This document shows positions 16,274-24,729 of a stretch of DNA of 64,000 nt, piece after piece; position 1 is the first letter of the stretch, and each line of letters starts with the position of its first letter. Source of the DNA: Janthinobacterium fluminis (GTDB lineage: Bacteria > Pseudomonadota > Gammaproteobacteria > Burkholderiales > Burkholderiaceae_D); contig NZ_JAQQXR010000001.1 of assembly GCF_028595325.1 (NCBI RefSeq), positions 558,001 through 622,000 on the forward strand. The letters run 5' to 3'. The notes under the pieces are model-generated. The model had not been told where the DNA came from and searched no databases. It worked only from the letters and a program-made list of their open reading frames with translations. Made by a program: the position numbers and the translations under genes.

Positions 16274-17380
16274 TTAAATGACGACCAGTTCGCCTTCGAT
16301 GGCGCCGGCCTGGTCGAGGGCCTGGAGGATCGCCATGATGTCGTCGGGCGAGGCGCCCAGGCTGTTGACGACGTCGATGATCGATTGCAGCTTGGCGCCG
16401 GCCGGCCACTGGAACATCTGTCCCGAGCCCTGGTCGACGCTGACCTTGGATTGCGGCGTGACGGTGGTCTGGCCGCGGCCGAACGGGGCCGGCTGGCTGA
16501 CGTTCGAGCTTTCCGAAATGACCACCTTCAGCGAGCCGTGGGTGACGGCGGCGGCGCGCACGCGCAGGCCGTCGGCGATGACGACGGTGCCGGTGCGCGA
16601 ATTGAACACCACTTTCGGGCTGTCGGCGCCGATGTCGATGGCCAGCGCCTCCAGCTTGGCCATGAAGGCCACGCGCTGGGTCGGGTTTTCCGGCGCGATC
16701 ACCTCGACGCTGGTGGCGTCGCTGGTGCTGGCGACGGGGCCGAAGCGGCGGTTGACGACGTCGACGATGTTGGTGGCGGTCTGGAAATTCGGGTGGCGCA
16801 GGTTCAGCGTCACCGTCGGCTTGGTCGAGAAGTCGCTGCCGATCTCGCGCTCGATGTTGGCGCCGTTGGGGATGCGCCCCGTCGTCGGCGTGTTGACGGT
16901 GACGCTGGAGCCGCTCTTGCCGGCCGCGTTCAAGCCGCCGACCACCAGGTTGCCCTGGGCCAGCGCGTAGGTTTCATTGTCGGCCGCGCGCAGCGGCGTC
17001 AGCAGCAGGGTGCCGCCGCGCAGGCTTTTCGCGTCGCCCAGCGAGGAGACGGTGACGTCGATGGCCTGGCCGCGCCGGTAGCCGGGCGGGAAGACGGCGC
17101 TGACCATGACGGTGGCGACGTTCTTGCTTTTCGATTCGGCGCCGTCGGGCAGCTTGACGCCGAACTGCTTGAGCATGTTGACGACGGACTGGCTGGAGAA
17201 TTTCACCTGGGTGGTGTCGCCGCTGCCGTTCAGACCGACCACGAGGCCGTAGCCGACCAGCGGATTGTCGCGCACCCCTTCGATGCTGACCAGGTTGCGC
17301 AGGGCCTGGGCGGCCGTGGCCGGTTGTATCAGGGCGGACAGCAGGGCCAGCGCGGCGAGGGCGGAGTAACGCAATTTCAT
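16274..17380 (-). CDS. flgI: FlgI flagellar P-ring protein
   Basis: The 368-residue protein has a signal peptide ([23 protein letters not shown]). It then shows the P-ring hallmarks [40 protein letters not shown] and, at the C-terminus, [26 protein letters not shown]. It forms the periplasmic ring around the rod in the peptidoglycan layer. Length is normal. It lies between flgH and flgJ. Confidence 0.96.
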   Translation of the reverse strand: MKLRYSALAALALLSALIQPATAAQALRNLVSIEGVRDNPLVGYGLVVGLNGSGDTTQVKFSSQSVVNMLKQFGVKLPDGAESKSKNVATVMVSAVFPPGYRRGQAIDVTVSSLGDAKSLRGGTLLLTPLRAADNETYALAQGNLVVGGLNAAGKSGSSVTVNTPTTGRIPNGANIEREIGSDFSTKPTVTLNLRHPNFQTATNIVDVVNRRFGPVASTSDATSVEVIAPENPTQRVAFMAKLEALAIDIGADSPKVVFNSRTGTVVIADGLRVRAAAVTHGSLKVVISESSNVSQPAPFGRGQTTVTPQSKVSVDQGSGQMFQWPAGAKLQSIIDVVNSLGASPDDIMAILQALDQAGAIEGELVVI

Positions 17381-17403
17381 ATGTTCACCTTAAAAACGAC
17401 GCC

Positions 17404-18066
17404 TTAAAACGGCATCCACGGGCCGACGAAGAAGCGCGTCAGCCAGCCCGGCGTGTTGGCGTCGGCCAGCGTGCCCTGGGCCGAATAGGCGATGCGGGCG
17501 TTGGCGATGCGCAGCGACGACACCTGGTTGTTCGAGTCGATGTCGGCCGAGCGCAGGTAGCCGCGCAGGCGCACGAATTCCTCGCCCTGGTTGAGCGTCA
17601 GCACCTTCTCGCCGCTGACCTTGAGCAAGCCGTTGGGCAGCACTTCCTGGACGATGACGGTGATGGCGCCGCTCAGCGCGTTCTGCTGGGTGCTGGTCGA
17701 GTCGCCCGTGAAGCCGCGGTCGCCGCTGATGTCGATGCCGGTCTTGGGCAGGGTCTTGCCGAGCACGCTGATGGGCGCGATAGCCGTCGTCGAGCCCTTG
17801 TTGAAGGTGGTGCCGGCCTTCTTGCTGGCCTGGGTGGTTTCCTGCAGCGTCACGGTGACGATGTCGCCGACGCGGAAGGCGCGGCTGTCCGAGGTCAGCG
17901 ACAGGCCGGCGTCGGCGTGGAAGACGCCGCCGGCGGTGCCGCCGCGCGGCAGGCTGCGCGCCACCGGCGGCGCGTCGTCGTCCGGGCCGGGCCGCACGGG
18001 CGGCGGCGCCATGCCGGCGCAGCCGGCCAGGGACAGCGCCAGCAGGGCGCACAGTGCGGTTTTCAT
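17404..18066 (-). CDS. flgH: FlgH flagellar L-ring lipoprotein
   Basis: The 220-residue lipoprotein has the lipobox LSLAGC (Cys16). It shows the L-ring core: RVGDIVTVTLQETTQASKKAG, GDRGFTGDSTSTQQN, VIVQEVLPNGLLKVSGEK and FVRLRGYLRSADI. It forms the outer-membrane ring. The ATG overlaps the flgG stop (ATGA), which indicates coupled translation. Confidence 0.95.
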   Translation of the reverse strand: MKTALCALLALSLAGCAGMAPPPVRPGPDDDAPPVARSLPRGGTAGGVFHADAGLSLTSDSRAFRVGDIVTVTLQETTQASKKAGTTFNKGSTTAIAPISVLGKTLPKTGIDISGDRGFTGDSTSTQQNALSGAITVIVQEVLPNGLLKVSGEKVLTLNQGEEFVRLRGYLRSADIDSNNQVSSLRIANARIAYSAQGTLADANTPGWLTRFFVGPWMPF

Positions 18067-18854
18067 CAGCGTGCCGCTTGCGCCAGGTACTGCAGCATAT
18101 TGTCGGCGGCCGACAGCACCTTGGTGTTCATCTCGTAGGTGCGCTGGGCGGCGATCATGTCGACCATTTCCTCGACGACCTGGACGTTGGAGCCTTCCAG
18201 CGCGCCCTGTTTCAGCTTGCCCAGCGCGCCCTCGCCGGGGCGGCCCTCGGTCGGCGTGCCGCTGGCGGCCGATTCCTGGAACAGGTTCTCACCCAGCGCC
18301 ACCAGGCCGGTGGGGTTGACGAAGTGGGTCAGCGTCAGCTGGCCCAGTTCCGTCGCGCCGGTGTTGCCGGGGACGGTGGCCGACACCATGCCGTTTTCGC
18401 CGATGGTGATGGCGGTGGCGTTGACGGGCACGGTGATCTGCGGCACCAGCGGCAAGCCGTGGGCGTTGATCAGGATGCCGTTGGCGTCCATCTGCAGCTG
18501 GCCGGCGCGGGTGTAGGCGGCTTCGCCGTTGGGGCGGCGCACTTGCAGGAAGCCGTTGCCGGTGATGGCCACGTCGAGCTGCTGGCTGGTCGTCTGCAGG
18601 CTGCCGGTGGTGAACACCTTCTGCGTGCCGACCATGTGCGTGCCGTTACCCAGTTGCACGCCGGACGGCGACAGGGTGTTGTCGGCGCGCTGGGTGCCGG
18701 GTTGCTGCTCGACCTGGTAGAACAAGTCCTCGAAGACGACGCGGTCGCGCTTGAAGCCGACGGTGTTGACGTTGGCCAGGTTGTTGGCGATCGCCTGCAG
18801 CTTGGCGTCCTGGGCCTGGACGCCGGTTTTGCTGATCCACATTGCTGGATTCAT
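18066..18854 (-). CDS. flgG: FlgG distal rod protein
   Basis: The 262-residue protein has the rod N-terminal motif (LQAIANNLANVNTVGFKRDR). It has the FlgG-type middle (GNGTHMVGTQKVFTTGSLQ) and the C-terminal EMVDMIAAQRTYEMNTKVL helix. It polymerises into the distal rod crossing the P and L rings. Length matches the family. It overlaps flgH by the ATGA junction and follows flgF. Confidence 0.95.
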   Translation of the reverse strand: MNPAMWISKTGVQAQDAKLQAIANNLANVNTVGFKRDRVVFEDLFYQVEQQPGTQRADNTLSPSGVQLGNGTHMVGTQKVFTTGSLQTTSQQLDVAITGNGFLQVRRPNGEAAYTRAGQLQMDANGILINAHGLPLVPQITVPVNATAITIGENGMVSATVPGNTGATELGQLTLTHFVNPTGLVALGENLFQESAASGTPTEGRPGEGALGKLKQGALEGSNVQVVEEMVDMIAAQRTYEMNTKVLSAADNMLQYLAQAAR

Positions 18855-18909
18855 GGGGTGCTCCTTTTATCTATTCTGTCAAAAACTGGATGGATGCCGC
18901 AAAGCGGCC

Positions 18910-19641
18910 TCAGCTACCAAGCAGGCGGTTGCCCGTTTCATTCATGGAGTCGGCGGCCTTGAACAGCTTCATCTGGATCTCGAAGCTGCGGTTCAGCGAC
19001 ATCGTCGCCACCATCTCCTCGACGGCCGAGACGTTGCTGCCTTCGAGGTGGCGGTCGCGCATCTTGACGGCCGGGTCGGTCGGCAGCGGCTCGCCGCCGC
19101 GGCTGACGATCAGGCCGGCCTCGTTCTTCGTCAGCTCGCCGGCCTCGGCGTTGACCAGCTTGATCTTGTCGATCGTCTGCATCTGCGTGGCGCCGGGCGG
19201 CAGGATGGAAATCGTGCCGTCGCCGCCGATCGACATGCTGCTGTACTCGGGCAGCACGATGGGGCCGCCTTCGCCGAGCAGGGCGTGGCCGTTGATGCTC
19301 AGGGCGCCCGTCTCGTCGATGTTGATGGCGCCGGCGCGGGTGTAGGCTTCGCCGTTTTGCCACTGCACGGCCAGATAGCCGGGGCCGGTGATGGCGACGT
19401 CGAGGTCGCGGCCGGTTTCCTTGACGGCGCCGGAGCGCGTCGCGATGGCGCTGGCCTGCATCTGCGTCATGTGCCGGCCGTCGTAGCCGTAGCCGTAGTT
19501 GCTCAGCGACTGGGCGCTGGCCACTTCGAGGTTGGCGCGGAAGCCGCCCGTCTCCATGTTCGCCAGATTGTTGGCGTGTACCTGTTGCGCCCGCAGAGCC
19601 CGTTCGGCTCCGCTCATGGCGGTGTAAATGAGGGCGTCCAT
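18910..19641 (-). CDS. flgF: FlgF proximal rod protein
   Basis: The 243-residue protein starts MDALIYTAMSGAERALRAQQ, followed by HANNLANMETGGFRANL, the FlgF version of the rod motif. The C-terminus contains EEMVATMSLNRSFEIQMKLF. FlgF forms part of the proximal rod. It lies between flgE and flgG as expected. Confidence 0.94.
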   Translation of the reverse strand: MDALIYTAMSGAERALRAQQVHANNLANMETGGFRANLEVASAQSLSNYGYGYDGRHMTQMQASAIATRSGAVKETGRDLDVAITGPGYLAVQWQNGEAYTRAGAINIDETGALSINGHALLGEGGPIVLPEYSSMSIGGDGTISILPPGATQMQTIDKIKLVNAEAGELTKNEAGLIVSRGGEPLPTDPAVKMRDRHLEGSNVSAVEEMVATMSLNRSFEIQMKLFKAADSMNETGNRLLGS

Positions 19642-19661
19642 TGTGCCTGGCCTTCCTTCGA

Positions 19662-20846
19662 TTAAAGAGCTTGCATCAGCGACTGCATCATCGCGCTCTC
19701 GGTCGAGATGACCTTCGAGTTGGCCTGGTAGTTGCGCTGCGACGTCATCAGGCCCACCAGCTCGGAGGTGATGTCGACGTTCGACTGCTCCAGCGTGGCC
19801 ACGCTCAGCTTGCCGGCCATGCCGGTGCCGGGACGGTCGAACAGGGGCGTGCCGGCCGTGGCCGTGGCCACCCAGCTGGTGTCGTTGACTGGCGTCAGGG
19901 CGCCCTCGTCGGGGAAGCTGGCCAGCGCCAGCACGGCGATGGTCTGCTTCTGGCCGTTGGTGTAGGCGGCCACGACGGAGCCGTTTTCATCGAGCTGGAC
20001 GCCGGTGAAGCTGCCCGAGGCGTAGCCGTCCGGGCTGTCGGCTGAGGTGGTCGCCTCGCCGGCGAACTGGGTGGTGCCCGTGTAGTTGATGTTGACCGTC
20101 GCGCCGCTGATGGAGCCGTTGGTGGTCGGCACGACCACGCCGACCACGGGGGGCGACGTCAGCGCGCCCGAGGCGTTGAAGGTCAGGTTCGAGGTCGCCG
20201 TCGCGGGGCCGTTGTCGATGCTGTAGTTGACCTTGATGGTGTTGGGCGCCGTCTTGGTGAAATACTGGGTGATGTTGTGCTTGCCGCCGAGCGAGTCGTA
20301 GATCACCGACAGCTTCGACATATTGTAGGTGGTCAAGTCGGTCTGGTTGAAGGGCAGGGCCGGCACGGTCCATTCCAGCGACATATTCGCCACATACCCC
20401 ATCTTGGTGGAGGCGACGGCGGGAATCTGCCCGGTCGGCACCTGGATGTCGCCCAGCGCGCCCAGGACGGAGGAGCCCGGCTTGACGCCGTAGCCCTGCA
20501 CCTTGTTGCCGGCGCTGTCTTCGAGGAAGCCGGTGCTGTTGGCCTTGAAGATGCCGACGCGGCTGAACAGCTGGGTGTTCTGGCTGTCGCGCGAGACGAA
20601 GAAGCCGCGGCCGTTGATGGACGCGTCGAGCGTGCGGCCGGTGTTGAGCACGCCGCCGTTGCGGCCGATGTTCTGCGTCACCGAGCCGACTTCCACGCCG
20701 GTGGCCTGGGCGCCCGCGTACATCGACGAGAAGTTGGCGCGGCTGCTCTTGAAGCCGTAGGTGCCGGCGTTGGCGATGTTGTTACTGACGGTGTTCAACT
20801 GGTTGTTGATGGCCTGGATGCCGGACAAAGCGATGTCGAAACTCAT
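19662..20846 (-). CDS. flgE: FlgE flagellar hook protein
   Basis: The 394-residue protein starts MSFDIALSGIQAINNQLNTV and carries the motif SNNIANAGTYGFKSSRANF. The Asn/Thr/Gly-rich middle is typical of hook subunits. The C-terminal helix includes TSELVGLMTSQRNYQANSKV. The ATG at 20846 is chosen because it begins the conserved N-terminus; the open frame extends 34 codons further without conservation. It builds the curved hook of the lateral-type flagellum. Confidence 0.95.
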   Translation of the reverse strand: MSFDIALSGIQAINNQLNTVSNNIANAGTYGFKSSRANFSSMYAGAQATGVEVGSVTQNIGRNGGVLNTGRTLDASINGRGFFVSRDSQNTQLFSRVGIFKANSTGFLEDSAGNKVQGYGVKPGSSVLGALGDIQVPTGQIPAVASTKMGYVANMSLEWTVPALPFNQTDLTTYNMSKLSVIYDSLGGKHNITQYFTKTAPNTIKVNYSIDNGPATATSNLTFNASGALTSPPVVGVVVPTTNGSISGATVNINYTGTTQFAGEATTSADSPDGYASGSFTGVQLDENGSVVAAYTNGQKQTIAVLALASFPDEGALTPVNDTSWVATATAGTPLFDRPGTGMAGKLSVATLEQSNVDITSELVGLMTSQRNYQANSKVISTESAMMQSLMQAL

Positions 20847-20874
20847 GGTGTCTGCCTTTCGGTGAAATAGTGAA

Positions 20875-21558
20875 TTAGTTTGCCGACGCCAGGGTCGCCG
20901 ATTTGCCGTTGAAGGCCGTGATGGCGCCCGGGTCCACCTCGCCGACATTGGCCACCTTCAGCACCATGCCGCCGTTGCCGGACAGGCGCACGCTGTCGAG
21001 TTTGCCGACGATCTCCACTTCCGGTATTTCCGGGGTGCTGGTCTTGACGGCGATTTTGTAGTTGCCCGCGGGCAGGCCGAGCTTGGCCGGGTCCAGCGTG
21101 AAGCTGACGTTGCCGGGCGCGCGGGCGCCCAGTTGCACTTCGTGGCTGGCGCCGTCCGCGCCCGTCAGCAAGACGGTGGTCTTGGTGCTGGCCGTGGTCA
21201 GCGCGATGTTGCCCTCGATCTTGTTGCCGGCCAGTTGGACGCGGTCGGTGACGACCATGACGTTCGAGCCGACCTGGGCGCCCAGGGCCATCACCTGCAT
21301 GCTTTGCATGACGCTGGCGTTGGCCGTGGTCAGCTTGGCGAGGTTTTGCAGGGCTTCCGTCTGGCTCAGCTGCGACAACTGGTTGACGAACTGGCTGGGA
21401 TCGCTGGGCGCCAGCGGATCCTGGTTCTTGATCTGCGCCACCAGCAGCTTGGTAAACATGTCGCTGGTCTTGCTGGCCTGGTCGGCGGCGGGGGTGACGG
21501 CCGCGTTGTTGCCGGCCGCCTTGTTGGTGCTGGTGTCGTTGAACAGATTCGTTTGCAT
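20875..21558 (-). CDS. flgD: FlgD hook cap / assembly protein
   Basis: The 227-residue protein has the FlgD signature MFTKLLVAQIKNQDPLAP... and QFVNQLSQLSQTEAL (about residues 34-72). A beta-rich FlgD-Ig-like C-terminal part follows (GNYKIAVKTSTPE). FlgD caps the growing hook and is lost after hook completion. It lies between flgC and flgE. Confidence 0.94.
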   Translation of the reverse strand: MQTNLFNDTSTNKAAGNNAAVTPAADQASKTSDMFTKLLVAQIKNQDPLAPSDPSQFVNQLSQLSQTEALQNLAKLTTANASVMQSMQVMALGAQVGSNVMVVTDRVQLAGNKIEGNIALTTASTKTTVLLTGADGASHEVQLGARAPGNVSFTLDPAKLGLPAGNYKIAVKTSTPEIPEVEIVGKLDSVRLSGNGGMVLKVANVGEVDPGAITAFNGKSATLASAN

Positions 21559-21567
21559 AATAGACCT

Positions 21568-21978
21568 TTATTCGCCGAGTTTGAGGAGCGCCTGCTGCAT
21601 GCCCTTGATGCGGCCCAGCACTTCGACATTCGTTTCAAAGGCGCGCGACGCCGACATCATGTCGGTCATCTCGGCCACCTGGTTGACGTTCGGGTAAAAC
21701 ACCATGCCGTCGGCGTTGGCCATCGGGTGGCCCGGCTCGTAGACCTTGCGCAGCGGTTCGTCGCTTTCGACGACGTCGAGCACCTGGACCCGGCTGGCCG
21801 AGCCGTCGGCGCCGCCGGCGGCGACGGCGGCGAACACGGGTTTGCGGGCGCGGTAGGTTTCGCCCTCGGAGCCGGCGACGGAGTCGGCGTTGGCCAGGTT
21901 GCTGGCGATGGTATTGAGGCGCACCGTTTGCGCCGCCATCGCCGAGCCGGCGATTTGCGAGATGTCTTTAAAGCTCAT
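21568..21978 (-). CDS. flgC: FlgC proximal rod protein
   Basis: The 136-residue protein has the FlgC start FKDISQIAGSAMAAQTVRLN, then TIASNLANADSVAGSEGETYR. The conserved middle MANADGMVFYPNVNQVAEMTDMM region and a C-terminal helix follow. It forms part of the proximal rod. Spacing to flgB is 2 bp, so the two are tightly coupled. Confidence 0.95.
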   Translation of the reverse strand: MSFKDISQIAGSAMAAQTVRLNTIASNLANADSVAGSEGETYRARKPVFAAVAAGGADGSASRVQVLDVVESDEPLRKVYEPGHPMANADGMVFYPNVNQVAEMTDMMSASRAFETNVEVLGRIKGMQQALLKLGE

Positions 21979-21980
21979 GC

Positions 21981-22343
21981 TTATTGTCCGGCGATGGCTT
22001 TCGCCAAGCCCCTCAGTTTAAGGTTGACGAAGGTCAGGCTGGCCTGGAAATCGGAGGCGTTCTGCGAGAACGCGGCCTGCTCGACGCCGATTTCGACGGT
22101 GTTGCCGTCGCGGCTAGGGTGGTAGGGCACGCGGTACAGCGGGTCGGCGTCGCCGTCGAGCGTCAGCTCGCCCTTGGCGCCGTCCTGGGCCTGCTGCAGC
22201 ACGGCGGCGAAATCGAGGTCCTTGGCTTGAAAGCCAGGAGTATTTTCGTTGGCGATGTTCGACGCCAGCACGCGGGTGCGCTCGGCGCGCACATGCAGCG
22301 CGTCGGCGTGGACCCCCAGCGCCTCGGTGAAATTAATACTCAT
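21981..22343 (-). CDS. flgB: FlgB proximal rod protein
   Basis: The 120-residue protein begins MSINFTEALGVHADAL and has the rod motif RTRVLASNIANENTPGFQAK. The ATG at 22343 is preferred to the one two codons upstream (22349) because AAAGG is correctly spaced only for the inner one. It is the first gene of the flgBCDEFGHIJKL operon. It is divergent from flgA, and the 120-bp gap should hold both promoters. Confidence 0.93.
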   Translation of the reverse strand: MSINFTEALGVHADALHVRAERTRVLASNIANENTPGFQAKDLDFAAVLQQAQDGAKGELTLDGDADPLYRVPYHPSRDGNTVEIGVEQAAFSQNASDFQASLTFVNLKLRGLAKAIAGQ

Positions 22344-22463
22344 GGTCATCCTTTGTCTGTGAACGTCTATGGTGCCGCGGCGGCGGGCCGGGCATGTAAA
22401 ATACTGCCCATACGCATCTTAACGGCAAGCCGCGCCAAAACTTTTGTTTAAGGTAAAACATCC

Positions 22464-23252
22464 ATGCTCAATTCCGACGCGCACAGCGCCGCCGGTGCCT
22501 GTTATCCACCGCCGCCGCGCCGCCGCCCGCAACTGCCCATCCTGTTACTAAGTGTTGCCAGCCTATATAGTAGTGCAGGTCGCGCAGAATTGCCAGCCGA
22601 CAATATAATATCGCACATTGAGCGGGCGGCGCGCGCACAATTGACACGCCAGGCGGACGCCGCCGGCCTGCTCGAACCGCAGTTCGAGGTGGCCGTGGCG
22701 CAGACGGGCAGGGTGTTGGCGCCGTGCGCCCGGGCCGTCGCCGTCGAGCCGCTCGACGTGCGCCTGCCGAACCGCATGCGCTTCGCCGCCGTCTGCCCCG
22801 GCGCGGCCGGGTGGAAATACGAATTTGTCGTGCGCGCCGCCATCACGGCGCGGGTGGCCGTCAGCAGCGTGCCCGTGCCGGCCGGCAGGGCGCTGGCGGC
22901 CGACGAGGTGGTGTTGGAGCGGCGCGACATTTCTGCCGTCGCCGACAGCGTGGCCGACCTGGCCGCGCTGCTGGGGCAGGCCAGCCGGCGCAGTTTGCGG
23001 GCCGGTGAGTTGTTGCGTAAAAGCCAGTTTGCCGCTTTGCCGCTGGTGAAGCGGGGCGAGGCCGTGCGCATCGTCGCGCGGCGCGCCCAGGTCGAGGTGA
23101 GCATGGCGGGCGAGGCGCTGGAAGCGGGCGCCCTGGACGCCGTGGTGCGCGTGCGCAACGCCGCCAGCGGCAATGTGATACGGGCCAGGGTGGTGGCGGC
23201 AGGCACGGTGGAACCCGTCGATCTGCCGGGGGCGGCTCAGTCGTCCGACTGA
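22464..23252 (+). CDS. flgA: FlgA P-ring assembly chaperone
   Basis: The 262-residue protein has a hydrophobic N-terminal export segment (about residues 24-40). It has the SAF-type domain of FlgA: VPVPAGRALAADEVVLERRDI and the C-terminal VKRGEAVRIVARRAQVEVSM...VRNAASGNVIRARVV. It helps FlgI form the P ring in the periplasm. It is divergent from flgB, as in lfgA of lateral systems. Its end overlaps the stop of the convergent glucosaminidase gene by 16 bp. Confidence 0.93.
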   Translation: MLNSDAHSAAGACYPPPPRRRPQLPILLLSVASLYSSAGRAELPADNIISHIERAARAQLTRQADAAGLLEPQFEVAVAQTGRVLAPCARAVAVEPLDVRLPNRMRFAAVCPGAAGWKYEFVVRAAITARVAVSSVPVPAGRALAADEVVLERRDISAVADSVADLAALLGQASRRSLRAGELLRKSQFAALPLVKRGEAVRIVARRAQVEVSMAGEALEAGALDAVVRVRNAASGNVIRARVVAAGTVEPVDLPGAAQSSD

Positions 23253-23986
23253 GCCGCGGTGCCGGCCCGCTGCAGCCGGGTCGCCAGGCGCGTCAGCTTG
23301 TCGGCGTAGGCCGGGTCGGTGGCATAGCCGCCGCGCGCCAGGCCCTGGGCGAAGGCGCCGGCATTGTCGCCGGCGCCGATGGCGGCGCGGTAGCGCGGAT
23401 TGTCCAGCAAGACCTGGGCATAGTCGCGGAAGGCGCTGGCCTGGTCCGGATAGCTGCGGAAGCGTTCGGTCTTTTTCAGCGCCGCGCCGCCCTCGTACTC
23501 CGTGGTCAGCGCGGCGGTGACGTCGCCGCGCCACTGGCCGCCGGCCTTGACGCCGAACAGATTGTTGCTGTCGCCGCCGTCGCCCTGGCGCAGCGGCCGC
23601 TGGCCCCAGCCCGATTCCAGCGCCGCGTGGGCGGCGATGATGTCGGGCGCGACGCCGAGCTTGCGGCCGGCCTCGGCCGCCCAGGGCTTGATCGAGGCGA
23701 GAAATTGCTGTTGCAGCTCGGCCAGCTCGGCCTCGTCGGCGCGGGCGGCGCCGGCCGGCTGGCTGCGTCCCAGCAGCACGCGGCCCTCGGGGCTGAGGGC
23801 GGGCGCGGCACCGCCGTCGCCCTTGCTGATGAAGGTGGCGACGTCTTGCTGCACCTGGCGGAAGACGCTGCCGAAGCTGGCGTTGCCGGCGGGCAGGGTG
23901 GCGCGCGCCGGGCTGGCCGCGGCCGGCGTCGGCGCGCTGGCCTGGGTGGGCCGGGTGGCGGCCGTAAACATGTCAGCGTGGCGCAT
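23237..23986 (-). CDS. Stand-alone flagellar glucosaminidase (FlgJ C-terminal-type)
   Basis: The 249-residue protein carries the glucosaminidase/muramidase domain usually fused to FlgJ. The visible segments are FLASIKPWAAEAGRKLGVAPDIIAAHAALESGWGQ (catalytic Glu in ALESGWG), then NNLFGVKAGGQWRGD and FRSYPDQASAFRDYAQVLL. The N-terminal third is a low-complexity linker. Its expected role is to open peptidoglycan for the rod. The start at 23986 follows GAGGA and overlaps flgN; an ATG at 23971 is possible. It is the last gene of the fliD-to-flgN transcript. Confidence 0.88.
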   Translation of the reverse strand: MRHADMFTAATRPTQASAPTPAAASPARATLPAGNASFGSVFRQVQQDVATFISKGDGGAAPALSPEGRVLLGRSQPAGAARADEAELAELQQQFLASIKPWAAEAGRKLGVAPDIIAAHAALESGWGQRPLRQGDGGDSNNLFGVKAGGQWRGDVTAALTTEYEGGAALKKTERFRSYPDQASAFRDYAQVLLDNPRYRAAIGAGDNAGAFAQGLARGGYATDPAYADKLTRLATRLQRAGTAAQSDD

Positions 23987-24401
23987 AAATCTGGTCCTCA
24001 CCTTGCAGCACGCGCTGCATGATTGTGTATTGGTCGGTCAGCAAATCGTTGTTGCGTTGGTTGCGGCGCTTGCATTCGGTGGCCAGCAAGGCCAGCTCGC
24101 GCCAGCCGGCGTCGATGCCGGCCCGGGCCTCGCCCTCGCACAGGGCGATGGCCTGGGCCATCGTCGCCTCGGCGCCGAGCAGGGCGCGCACCAGCGCCAC
24201 GCGCTGGCGCCGGCGCAACTCCATCGCCTCGACGACGGCGACGACGTCCTCGCCCAAGGCCGCCAGGCGCGCGCTGCGGTGGTGCAGGGCGGCGTCGAAT
24301 TGTTCTTCCAGTAATAACAGCAGGGCCTGGTAGGCGCTGACGTCCTCGGCGACGCCGGCGCCCAGGCGCGCCAGGGCTTGCTGGCGGGTCAGCTTGCTCA
24401 C
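23973..24401 (-). CDS. flgN: FlgN export chaperone for FlgK/FlgL
   Basis: The 142-residue, almost entirely helical protein is in the flgM-flgN position. The N-terminal YQALLLLLEEQFDAALHHRS segment and the helix near WRELALLATECKRRNQRNNDLL fit FlgN-type chaperones of hook-associated proteins. Sequence conservation in this family is low, so position gives much of the support. It overlaps flgM by 4 bp (ATGA). Confidence 0.82.
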   Translation of the reverse strand: MSKLTRQQALARLGAGVAEDVSAYQALLLLLEEQFDAALHHRSARLAALGEDVVAVVEAMELRRRQRVALVRALLGAEATMAQAIALCEGEARAGIDAGWRELALLATECKRRNQRNNDLLTDQYTIMQRVLQGEDQIYAPR

Positions 24402-24709
24402 GACTCGCCGCCGTGGAAACGCTGGATCAGGCCGGCCAGCTTGGACGGGTCGAAGGGCAGCTCGCCCTTGGCCAGGGCGTCGCGCAACTGGGCGACGCGC
24501 TCGTGGTCGACGTCGGGCATCTGGCGCAGCGCCTCCAGCGCCGGCTGCAGCACGACGGACTGCAGCGCCGGGCCGGCCGCGGCGCCGGCGTCGGCGGCCG
24601 CCTCGGCAGGGGCGGCGTCGGCGACGCGTTTCAGCGCGGCCGTTTCGCCGATGGCATTTCCAGAGTTCACGCGCATACGCTGGCCTCTCGCTTTGGTGTT
24701 AATCGTCAT
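24398..24709 (-). CDS. flgM: FlgM anti-sigma-28 factor
   Basis: The 103-residue protein has the FlgM C-terminal sigma-binding pattern VAQLRDALAKGELPFDPSKLAGLIQRF and an unstructured Ala-rich N-terminal half. It binds FliA until hook completion and is then exported. The start MTINTK at 24709 fits the family; the frame could begin six codons earlier. It is encoded in the same operon as fliA. Confidence 0.9.
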   Translation of the reverse strand: MTINTKARGQRMRVNSGNAIGETAALKRVADAAPAEAAADAGAAAGPALQSVVLQPALEALRQMPDVDHERVAQLRDALAKGELPFDPSKLAGLIQRFHGGES

Positions 24710-24729
24710 CTCAAGCCACCCCGCCAAAA

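Noticed and set aside
22344-22463. Sigma-54-like TGGCGCGGCTTGCC between flgB and flgA
   Set aside because: The spacing between GG and GC is two bases too short for a -24/-12 promoter.
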